A stretch of 6,500 nt of DNA. Source: Trebonia sp. Its GTDB lineage: Bacteria > Actinomycetota > Actinomycetes > Streptosporangiales > Streptosporangiaceae. Shown piece after piece: positions 1-5,319 of the stretch. Every line of letters begins with the position of its first letter. Position 1 is the stretch's first letter. The DNA is taken from assembly GCA_030038035.1 (NCBI GenBank), contig JASHPP010000526.1, positions 1 to 6,500 on the forward strand, read 5' to 3'. The notes beneath the pieces are model-generated. The model was not told the DNA's origin and did not search any database. It worked only from the letters and a program-made list of their open reading frames with translations. The position numbers and the translations under genes were made by a program.

Positions 1-462
1 CTGGCGACGGCGGAGGCGCTCGGGCTCGGCGAGCGCGGCCGCTACATCCTCGCCGCGACCTTCGGCAACGTGCACGGCGTCTACAAGCCCGGCCACGTCA
101 AGCTGCGGCCGGGGGTGCTCAAGGAGATCCAGGACGCCGTCGGCGCCAAGTACGGCAAGGACAAGCCGTTCGACCTGGTCTTCCATGGCGGTTCCGGCTC
201 CGCGCTCGAAGAGATCCGCGAGGCGATCTCGTACGGCGTCGTGAAGATGAACGTGGATACCGACACCCAGTACGCGTTCACCCGCCCGATCGCGGCGCAC
301 ATGTTCACGCACTACGACGGCGTGCTCAAGGTCGACGGCGACGTGGGCGACAAGAAGGCCTACGACCCGCGGTCTTACGGCAAGACGGCCGAGGCCGGCA
401 TGTCGGCCCGGGTGGTGGAGGCGTGCCAGGACCTGCTGTCGGCCGGCACCCAGGCCGGCTAG
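1..462 (+). CDS. fba: Class II fructose-bisphosphate aldolase, C-terminal part (5' end outside window)
   Basis: This zinc-dependent cytosolic aldolase reversibly splits fructose 1,6-bisphosphate into dihydroxyacetone phosphate and glyceraldehyde 3-phosphate in glycolysis and gluconeogenesis. The reading frame is open from base 1, and 153 codons precede a TAG stop, a little under half of a usual protein of about 340 residues. The fragment reads ATFGNVHGVYKPG, whose His (fragment residue 25) is a family zinc ligand. It then reads FHGGSGS with the second zinc-ligand His (residue 62, bases 184-186), followed by the phosphate-binding motif NVDTDTQ at bases 250-270. The end (YDPRSYGKTAEAGMSARV) also matches class II A-type aldolases. 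One small variation is KPGHV where KPGNV is common. The start codon, promoter and N-terminal catalytic Asp and other zinc ligands lie outside the window. The downstream gene is convergent, so fba is the last gene of its transcript here. Identification is close to certain. Confidence 0.97.
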   Translation: MATAEALGLGERGRYILAATFGNVHGVYKPGHVKLRPGVLKEIQDAVGAKYGKDKPFDLVFHGGSGSALEEIREAISYGVVKMNVDTDTQYAFTRPIAAHMFTHYDGVLKVDGDVGDKKAYDPRSYGKTAEAGMSARVVEACQDLLSAGTQAG

Positions 463-582
463 GGGCGGCCAGGGACAATGCTGGGGAGTTAAGGTCCGGG
501 AGCAGTGGTCAAGGATCGTCGGCGGCGGCTGGCCAGGACCGCGCGGCCGGTCTTGCCCGGCCAGGCCCGGTTCGGCGGGGTA

Positions 583-603
583 TCGGCGGCCGACAGCCGC
601 CGA
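583..603 (+). terminator. Strong GC hairpin, possible terminator after fba
   Basis: TCGGCGGC (583-590) is perfectly complementary to GCCGCCGA (596-603), giving an 8-bp stem with the 5-base loop CGACA. It is the best stem between the convergent genes, about 120 bases after the aldolase stop. No T-tract follows, so it is not a classical intrinsic terminator. High-GC actinobacteria are often said to use hairpins without a U-run, and the symmetrical stem could serve both directions. Function is inferred from position only. Confidence 0.35.
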
Positions 604-631
604 AGGCCACCGTCCGGTAAGCGAGGCAATT

Positions 632-684
632 GGGCCATTGGCGCAGTCGGCCCGATACAGCCGGGCCGTTGGCGCAGCCGGCCC
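632..684. repeat. 22-bp imperfect direct repeat, two copies 31 bases apart
   Basis: Bases 632-653 and 663-684 are the same 22-bp sequence with two transitions (A/G at the sixth base, T/C at the sixteenth), so 20 of 22 match. The shared core is TTGGCGCAG. Each copy begins GGGCC and ends GGCCC, so each can form its own hairpin. In copy 2 the stem is 6 bp (GGGCCG with CGGCCC) around a 10-base loop, while in copy 1 it is 5 bp. The nine bases between the copies are unrelated to the repeat. No role is known to me; local duplication or a tandem binding site or hairpin pair are possible. Confidence 0.7.
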
Positions 685-716
685 AGTCAGGCAGGCCGGG
701 TAGCGGCCGGAGCGGT

Positions 717-760
717 GGCTAAAGGGGCTAAAGGGCTAAAGGGGGGCTAAAGGGGCTAGG
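717..760. repeat. Degenerate tandem repeat of GGCTAAAG with variable G-runs
   Basis: Four exact GGCTAAAG units start at 717, 726, 734 and 745, and a decayed fifth (GGCTAGG) starts at 754. The spacings are 9, 8, 11 and 9 bases, so the units differ only in the length of the G-run between them. This looks like a simple-sequence tract grown by slippage. The A-triplets stand out against the very GC-rich surroundings. It lies 38 bases beyond the stop of the DUF3151 gene, in the likely 3' untranslated region of that gene. Confidence 0.8.
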
Positions 761-797
761 GGCCAGGGGCCGGCCAGGCGATCGGCGAAGACCGCGC

Positions 798-1211
798 CTA
801 CCCGAGCGCGGCGTACGCCTCGGCGCTGCTGTCCGCGAGGAACGTCCGGCAGCGCTCGGCTTCGGCGGTCTCGCCGATGGCGCCGGCCGCCCGTGCGAGC
901 GCCGCGAGGCTGCGCAGGAACCCCTGGTTCGGTTCGTGCGACCACGGGATCGGGCCGTGCCCCTTCCAGCCGTTGCGGCGCAGCGCGTCGAGCCCGCGGT
1001 GGTAGCCGGTGCGGGCGTAGGCGTAAGACTCGACGGGACGGCCTGCGGCGAACGCCTCCTGCGCTAGCATCGCCCAGGCGAGCGAGAACGCCGGGTACTT
1101 CGCCGCGACGTCGACGGCCCGCGCGCCCCCGGCGATGAGCCTGGCGGGCTCCTCGTCCACGGGCAGGAACGTGGGCGCGGGCTCCCCGAGCAGGTTCGAA
1201 TGCGTGCTCAT
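798..1211 (-). CDS. DUF3151 family conserved actinobacterial protein
   Basis: This 137-residue protein has no established function. It is recognised as DUF3151 from the motif GYHRGLDALRRNGWKG (residues 69-84) followed by PWSHEPN (89-95), and from the N-terminal pattern of an NLL motif leading to FLP at residues 15-17. M. tuberculosis Rv0360c is a member, also near fba and purA. The sequence is soluble-looking, with no signal peptide or membrane segment. The stretch from about residue 43 to 75 (AWAMLAQEAFAAG then YAYARTGY) has the small/large residue spacing of a TPR-like helix pair, which I infer rather than know. The ATG at 1209-1211 is chosen because family members start just before this N-terminal pattern. 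No clear Shine-Dalgarno sequence precedes it, so the gene may be leaderless or weakly initiated. It is convergent with the aldolase gene and divergent from purA. Confidence 0.92.
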   Translation of the reverse strand: MSTHSNLLGEPAPTFLPVDEEPARLIAGGARAVDVAAKYPAFSLAWAMLAQEAFAAGRPVESYAYARTGYHRGLDALRRNGWKGHGPIPWSHEPNQGFLRSLAALARAAGAIGETAEAERCRTFLADSSAEAYAALG

Positions 1212-1214
1212 GCG

Positions 1215-1225
1215 GGCAGTCTGCC
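1215..1225. promoter_or_regulatory. Short perfect dyad just upstream of the DUF3151 start
   Basis: GGCAG and CTGCC flank a single T, forming an 11-base dyad that ends 3 bases before the ATG on the - strand. Read on that strand it contains CAGACT, six bases before the ATG. This keeps the A and final T of a TAnnnT -10 box at a distance that would put transcription start at the ATG. It could be a leaderless promoter element or an operator. No matching -35 was found, so this is tentative. Confidence 0.25.
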
Positions 1226-1265
1226 ACGCGCCGCCGGCTGCTAGGTTCCACCTGCGCTTTTCGGG

Positions 1266-1271
1266 TAGCCT
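1266..1271 (+). promoter_or_regulatory. Candidate -10 box of the purA promoter
   Basis: TAGCCT matches the TAnnnT -10 consensus of the housekeeping sigma factor and lies 65 bases before the purA start codon. It is the best-placed candidate in the 125-base divergent intergenic region. Transcription would start near 1278 and give a leader of about 60 bases. The -35 side (TAGGTT at 1242-1247, 18 bases upstream) is a poor match to TTGACA, so the call rests mainly on the -10 and position. Confidence 0.4.
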
Positions 1272-1281
1272 CTGATCGCAA

Positions 1282-1314
1282 GAGCCCCTGTCGCGCTTGC
1301 GCTGCCAGGGGTTT
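1282..1314 (+). promoter_or_regulatory. Stem-loop in the purA 5' leader, possible attenuator
   Basis: CCCCTG (1285-1290) pairs with CAGGGG (1306-1311). The stem can extend outward through G-U, A-U and G-U pairs to 1282 and 1314. Inside, GCG (1293-1295) pairs with CGC (1300-1302) around the loop CTTG. The stem is followed by only three T bases and then CGTCGT. If transcription starts near 1278, this structure sits at the very 5' end of the message and leaves the ribosome binding site free. It could shape transcript stability or early termination. Function is not shown by sequence. Confidence 0.4.
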
Positions 1315-1322
1315 CGTCGTCT

Positions 1323-1328
1323 GAAAGG
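1323..1328 (+). promoter_or_regulatory. purA ribosome binding site
   Basis: GAAAGG ends eight bases before the ATG at 1337, a standard Shine-Dalgarno position. It supports this start over any downstream codon. Confidence 0.65.
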
Positions 1329-1336
1329 CGAACAAC

Positions 1337-2620
1337 ATGCCCGCCATCGTGCTGATCGGCGCCCAGTGGGGCGACGAGGGTAAGGGCAAGGCCACGGACC
1401 TGCTGGGGGACCGCGTGCAGTATGTCGTCAGGTACCAGGGCGGCAACAATGCCGGCCACACCGTGGTGATAGACGACGAGAGCTACGCGCTGCACGTGCT
1501 GCCGTCCGGCGTGCTCTCCCCGCAGGTGACACCGGTCATCGGCAACGGCGTGGTGATCGACCCCGGCGTCCTCTTCGAGGAGATCGCAGGCCTTGAGCAG
1601 CGGGGCGTGAGCTGCGAAAGGCTTCTGATCAGCGCGAACGCGCACCTGATCATGCCGCATCACCGCGCCCTGGACAAGGTCAGCGAGCGCTTCCTCGGCA
1701 ACGCCAGGATCGGTACCACCGGCCGCGGCATCGGCCCGGCCTACGCCGACAAGGTGGCCAGGATGGGCATCAGGGTCCAGGACCTGTTCGACCCCGGCAT
1801 CCTGCAGCAGAAGCTCGACCTCGTCCTGAGGGACAAGAACCAGCTGCTCACCAAGGTGTACAACAGGCGCGGCGTCGACGCGAAGAAGACCGCCGCGGAA
1901 TACATCGCCTACGGCGAGCGCATGCGCCCCTATGTCGCCGACACCGGGCTGATCCTCGGCAAGGCGCTGGAGGCCGGCGAGGTCGTCCTGCTCGAGGGCG
2001 CCCAGGCGACCATGCTCGACGTGGACCATGGCACCTACCCGTTCGTCACGTCGTCCTCGCCGACGGCGGGCGGCGCGTGCGTGGGCGCCGGCCTCGGGCC
2101 GACGCGGATCACCAGGGTGATCGGGATCGTCAAGGCGTACACCACGCGGGTCGGCTCCGGCCCGTTCCCGACCGAACTGCACGACGAGCAGGGCGAGTAC
2201 CTGCGCGAGGCGGGCGGCGAGTACGGCGTGACGACCGGCAGGCCGCGGCGCACCGGCTGGTTCGACGCCGTCGTCGCCCGCTACGCGGCCCGGGTCAACG
2301 GGGTGACCGACTTCTTCGTGACCAAGCTCGACGTGCTGTCCAGCCTGGACAAGATACCCGTCTGCGTAGCCTACGAGGTCGACGGCACCCGCCATGCGGA
2401 GATCCCCATGACGCAGACCGAGTTCCACCACGCCAAGCCGGTCTACGAGTACCTCGACGGCTGGTGGGAGGACATTTCCCAGTGCCGCTCGTTCGGCGAC
2501 CTGCCCGCCGCGGCGCAGCACTACATCAAGACGATCGCGGACATTTCCGGCGCTCCGGTCAGCGCGGTCGGCGTTGGCCCCCGCCGCGACCAGACCCTGC
2601 AGCTGCGCCCGCTCCTCTAG
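1337..2620 (+). CDS. purA: Adenylosuccinate synthetase
   Basis: PurA condenses IMP and aspartate with GTP hydrolysis to adenylosuccinate, the first step of the IMP-to-AMP branch. It acts in the cytosol as a homodimer in this family. The 427-residue length is normal. The N-terminus holds the GTP-binding motif WGDEGKGK with catalytic Asp13, followed by [10 protein letters not shown] with catalytic His41, both at the same numbers as in the E. coli enzyme. Further signatures are GTTGRGIGP (126-134, IMP site), [10 protein letters not shown], the loop [10 protein letters not shown] (301-310, aspartate and IMP contacts), TKLDVL (329-334, guanine recognition) and the C-terminal [10 protein letters not shown]. 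No key residue is missing. The start is the ATG preceded by GAAAGG, and homology begins at the second residue. It is the first gene of a probable purA-purD-purB operon, with purD 29 bases downstream, and likely has its own promoter and a leader hairpin. Confidence 0.98.
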   Translation: MPAIVLIGAQWGDEGKGKATDLLGDRVQYVVRYQGGNNAGHTVVIDDESYALHVLPSGVLSPQVTPVIGNGVVIDPGVLFEEIAGLEQRGVSCERLLISANAHLIMPHHRALDKVSERFLGNARIGTTGRGIGPAYADKVARMGIRVQDLFDPGILQQKLDLVLRDKNQLLTKVYNRRGVDAKKTAAEYIAYGERMRPYVADTGLILGKALEAGEVVLLEGAQATMLDVDHGTYPFVTSSSPTAGGACVGAGLGPTRITRVIGIVKAYTTRVGSGPFPTELHDEQGEYLREAGGEYGVTTGRPRRTGWFDAVVARYAARVNGVTDFFVTKLDVLSSLDKIPVCVAYEVDGTRHAEIPMTQTEFHHAKPVYEYLDGWWEDISQCRSFGDLPAAAQHYIKTIADISGAPVSAVGVGPRRDQTLQLRPLL

Positions 2621-2649
2621 AAAGCAGGCCAGCTAGTAGGCTCGCCGAC

Positions 2650-3903
2650 GTGCGAGTACTGGTGATCGGGTCCGGCGGCCGCGAGCACGCGATCGTCCGC
2701 GCGCTGAGCCGCGACCCCGCGGTCACGGACCTGCACGCGGCGCCGGGCAACCCTGGCATCGCCGAGCTGGCGCAGGTCCATGAGGTGCGGGCTGCCGACC
2801 CGGCGGACGTCACCCGCCTCGCCAGGACGCTGGGCGCCCGCCTCGCGGTCATCGGCCCCGAGGCGCCGCTCGTGGCCGGCGTCGCCGACGCGCTCCGCCA
2901 GGCCGGCATCGCGGCCTTCGGACCGGACGCCGCCGCGGCGATGATCGAGGGGTCGAAGGCGTTCGCCAAGGAGGTCATGGCCGAGGCGGGCATCCCGACG
3001 GCGCGGTCACGAACGGCCGGCAACGAGCACGAGGCCGCCGCGGCGCTCAGGGAATTCGGCCCGCCTTACGTCGTGAAGGACGACGCGCTCGCCGCGGGCA
3101 AGGGCGTGGTCGTCACCGATGACCTCGGTGAGGCAAGACGGCACGCCGCGGCCTGCGGGCGCGTGGTCATCGAGGAGTACCTCGACGGCCCCGAGGTGTC
3201 CCTGTTCGCCCTCGCCGACGGCACCGACGCGGTTCCCCTGCTGCCCGCGCAGGACTTCAAGCGCGCCCGCGACGGCGACCAGGGCCCGAACACCGGCGGC
3301 ATGGGCGCCTACGCCCCGCTCCCGTGGGCGCCGCCAGACCTGGCCGCCGACGTGCTCGACCGGGTCATCAATCCAGCGATCGACGCGCTGCGCCGCCGGG
3401 GGGCACCGTACCGCGGCCTGCTCTACGCGGGTCTCGCGCTCACCAGCGACGGCGTCAAGGTGGTGGAGTTCAACGCGCGGTTCGGCGACCCGGAGACGCA
3501 GGTGGTCCTTGACCGGCTCGCTACCCCGCTGGCCGGCCTGCTGCACGCCGCGGCCGCCGGTGACCTGGCCGCCGCACCCGCGCTGAGCTGGCTGCCCGGT
3601 GCCGCCGTCACGGTGGTGCTCGCCGCCGAAGGCTACCCCGAGGCCCCGGTCAAGGGCGACAAGATCACATTCAACAATTATTCGGAACGGACCGGGGCTT
3701 ATCTCCTGCACGCCGGTACTGCCTGCGCCGCGGACCGCGCGCTGGTCAGCGCCGGCGGCCGGGTGCTCAACGCGGTTGGTTCAGGACCGGACCTGGCCAC
3801 CGCGCGCGCCGCCGCGTACGCGGTCGCGGAGTGCGTCCAGATGCGCGGCGCCTGGTACCGGCATGACATCGCGGAGCGAGCCGCGGTTACCGTTAGAGAG
3901 TGA
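2650..3903 (+). CDS. purD: Phosphoribosylamine-glycine ligase (GAR synthetase)
   Basis: PurD joins 5-phosphoribosylamine and glycine using ATP to give glycinamide ribonucleotide, the second step of de novo purine synthesis. From the GTG at 2650 it is 417 residues, the usual size. It starts with the N-domain glycine motif VLVIGSGGREH (residues 3-13), then APGNPGI. The ATP-grasp domain follows, with VVKDDALAAGKG (Lys143, Lys151), EEYLDGPEVSLF, GPNTGGMGAY (212-221), and the metal-binding VEFNARFGDPE with Glu273 and Asn275. The same frame is open far upstream into purA, but family homology begins exactly at the GTG. A weak AGTAGG (2635-2640) precedes it by nine bases. The C-terminal stretch from about residue 338 (KITFNNYSERTG) uses unusually AT-rich codons for this gene. 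The stop codon overlaps the purB start. Confidence 0.97.
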   Translation: MRVLVIGSGGREHAIVRALSRDPAVTDLHAAPGNPGIAELAQVHEVRAADPADVTRLARTLGARLAVIGPEAPLVAGVADALRQAGIAAFGPDAAAAMIEGSKAFAKEVMAEAGIPTARSRTAGNEHEAAAALREFGPPYVVKDDALAAGKGVVVTDDLGEARRHAAACGRVVIEEYLDGPEVSLFALADGTDAVPLLPAQDFKRARDGDQGPNTGGMGAYAPLPWAPPDLAADVLDRVINPAIDALRRRGAPYRGLLYAGLALTSDGVKVVEFNARFGDPETQVVLDRLATPLAGLLHAAAAGDLAAAPALSWLPGAAVTVVLAAEGYPEAPVKGDKITFNNYSERTGAYLLHAGTACAADRALVSAGGRVLNAVGSGPDLATARAAAYAVAECVQMRGAWYRHDIAERAAVTVRE

Positions 3904-5207
3904 TAGACAGGTACACGCTGCCCGAGATGGGGCGGGTCTGGAGCGAGGCCCACAAGTACGAGCTCTGGTGCCGGGTCGAGACCCTGGTGGTCGAGGCCCA
4001 GGCGCGGGCGGGAACGGTCCCCGCCGAGGCAGTCGCCGCCGTCCGTTCGGCGCGTCCTCCCACACCCGAAGCGGTGGCAGCGGTCGAGGCCGTGACGGAC
4101 CACGAGACGATCGCGTTCCTCACCGCGTGGGCGGACAACACCGACCCGCGGTCGGCGGCGGCCTGGGTGCACTACGGCATGACCTCCTCCGACCTGCTTG
4201 ACACGGCGCTTGCGGTGCAGCTCACCGAGGCCACCGACATCATCGTGGCCAGGGCGGACCGGCTGGTCGCCGTGCTGCGCGACCACGCGCTCGCGCACCG
4301 GCACACGCTGCGGGCCGGCCGCACGCACGGCGTGCACGCCGAGCCCGACGTCTGGGGCCACCGGGTCGCGGATTTCGCGTTCGCCGCGGCCAGGTCCCGT
4401 GACCGGGTGCGGCGGGCCCGCGAGTCCGTCGCGGTCGGCAAGCTGTCCGGCCCTGTGGGCAGCTACTCCAACATCGACCCGGCGATCGAGGCGGAGGTGA
4501 TGCCCGAGCTCGGGCTGCGCGCCGCCGACGTCGCCACCCAGGTCGTGATGCGCGACGGGATCGCCGAATGGACCTCCGCGCTCGCCGTGCTCGCCACGGT
4601 CTGCGAGGCGGTGGCGCTCGAGGTCCGGCACGGGCAGCGGACCGAACTCAGGGAGCTCGCCGAGCCCTTCCGGGCGGGCCAGAAGGGCTCGTCGGCGATG
4701 CCGCACAAGAAGAACCCGATCCGCAGCGAGCGGATCTGCGGGCTGGCCCGGCTGGTGCGGTCCGCTGTGACCCCGGTGACCGAGGGCATCCCGCTGTGGC
4801 ACGAGCGGGACATCTCGCACTCAAGCGTGGAGCGGATCGCGCTGCCCGACGCCGCGATCGCCACCGACTACGTGGTGCACCTCACGACCGGGCTGGTCGA
4901 GGAGCTTGTGGTGGACGCGGCGCGGATGCGGGCGAACATGAACCTGACCAATGGCCTGCTGTACTCCTCGGCGGTGCTGCTCGAACTCGTCAGCAGCGGG
5001 CTGTCCCGCGAGGACGCGTACGCGCTCGTACAGGCCGCCGCGATGGACACGTGGGACAACGAGACGCCATTTCGCGATTCACTGGTCACTGCGGGTAAGA
5101 AGCGGAATGTCGTCATCGACGAAGCGGCCCTTGACCGGGCATTCCTCGCCGAGCGCTATGTCGCCCGCCTGGACCATGTCTTCGATCGTCTCGCACGTCT
5201 TGCCTGA
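3900..5207 (+). CDS. purB: Adenylosuccinate lyase
   Basis: PurB eliminates fumarate from two substrates, SAICAR (giving AICAR in IMP synthesis) and adenylosuccinate (giving AMP). It belongs to the fumarase/aspartase superfamily, whose members act as homotetramers. The 435-residue length fits the bacterial short form typified by Bacillus subtilis. It starts with RYTLPEMGRVW. Catalytic His68 lies in TDHETIAF, HYGMTSSD is at 91-98, and the general-acid His143 is in GRTHGVHAEP. The flexible signature loop GSSAMPHKKNP carries the catalytic serine (Ser264/265). WHERDISHSSVER follows. All expected catalytic residues are present. The GTG start at 3900 overlaps the purD TGA by four bases (GTGA), which suggests translational coupling. 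Only a weak purine-rich AGAGAG lies directly upstream. Together with PurA it completes AMP formation from IMP, and it is the last gene of the probable operon. Confidence 0.97.
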   Translation: MIDRYTLPEMGRVWSEAHKYELWCRVETLVVEAQARAGTVPAEAVAAVRSARPPTPEAVAAVEAVTDHETIAFLTAWADNTDPRSAAAWVHYGMTSSDLLDTALAVQLTEATDIIVARADRLVAVLRDHALAHRHTLRAGRTHGVHAEPDVWGHRVADFAFAAARSRDRVRRARESVAVGKLSGPVGSYSNIDPAIEAEVMPELGLRAADVATQVVMRDGIAEWTSALAVLATVCEAVALEVRHGQRTELRELAEPFRAGQKGSSAMPHKKNPIRSERICGLARLVRSAVTPVTEGIPLWHERDISHSSVERIALPDAAIATDYVVHLTTGLVEELVVDAARMRANMNLTNGLLYSSAVLLELVSSGLSREDAYALVQAAAMDTWDNETPFRDSLVTAGKKRNVVIDEAALDRAFLAERYVARLDHVFDRLARLA

Positions 5208-5267
5208 GCATCCTGAGCACCCCCATCGGGTGGCATACTGGACATCGCGTTCGCCAGGGCGTGCTCA
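5203..5267. promoter_or_regulatory. Possible promoter and operator-like half-sites before the MurA-like gene
   Basis: CATACT at 5234-5239 resembles a TATACT -10 box. At 17 bases upstream the -35 position reads TCCTGA, a poor match. Around it, CCTGAGCA is repeated in tandem (5203-5210 and 5212-5219), the first copy covering the purB stop codon. An inverted copy, GTGCTCA, lies at 5261-5267 and complements TGAGCAC at 5214-5220. A small stem, CACCC with GGGTG (5218-5222 and 5228-5232), lies just before the -10 and might act weakly as a terminator for purB. Sites flanking a promoter suggest repressor binding, but they are short and may be chance. Confidence 0.3.
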
Positions 5268-5304
5268 CAGACGTGACGCGCGTTCTCGTAGTTCCCCCTC
5301 GGAC

Positions 5305-5309
5305 AGGAG
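5305..5309 (+). promoter_or_regulatory. Ribosome binding site of the MurA-like gene
   Basis: AGGAG lies ten bases before the ATG at 5320 and is the best Shine-Dalgarno sequence in the window. It fixes the start of the truncated gene. Confidence 0.75.
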
Positions 5310-5319
5310 CAGCATCCAC

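Larger units (their letters stand above)
463..797. other. Gene-free, repeat-rich interval between convergent genes
   Basis: These 335 bases separate the stop of the aldolase gene from the stop of the DUF3151 gene on the other strand, so both transcripts should end here. I see no supported gene. The interval holds a strong GC hairpin (583-603), a weaker one (545-562), a 22-bp direct repeat (632-653 and 663-684), a tandem GGCTAAAG tract (717-760), and five copies of the heptamer GGCCAGG (starting at 467, 531, 559, 761 and 772). An open frame from GTG 505 to 750 encodes only low-complexity, Arg/Gly-rich sequence running into the repeat tract, and I do not accept it as a gene. A small RNA cannot be excluded by eye. 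Confidence 0.6.

Noticed and set aside
545..562. GGCCGG/CCGGCC hairpin with a six-base loop after fba
   Set aside because: The six-bp stem is common by chance at this GC content, and a stronger stem lies at 583-603. I do not assign it a role.
505..750. Open frame of 81 codons on the + strand between fba and the DUF3151 gene
   Set aside because: It starts at a GTG with no well-placed ribosome binding site, encodes low-complexity Arg/Gly-rich sequence, and its end is read straight from the tandem repeat. No recognisable motif is present.
1278..1336. Purine riboswitch in the purA leader
   Set aside because: The leader is only about 60 bases, shows a single stem-loop, and lacks a visible three-way junction core or the conserved loop-loop sequences of purine riboswitches.
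1241..2521. Long open frame on the - strand across purA
   Set aside because: Such antisense frames are expected opposite a GC-rich gene. The translation has no recognisable motif, while purA on the + strand is complete and certain.
2077..2649. Upstream extension of the purD frame into purA, which would look like a fusion protein
   Set aside because: The upstream translation is arginine-rich out-of-frame purA sequence. PurD homology begins at the GTG at 2650 with VLVIGSGGREH.
3699..4820. Long open frame on the - strand across the end of purD and most of purB
   Set aside because: It is a compositional shadow of two well-supported genes; the protein is a His/Arg/Gly-rich sequence without domain signals.
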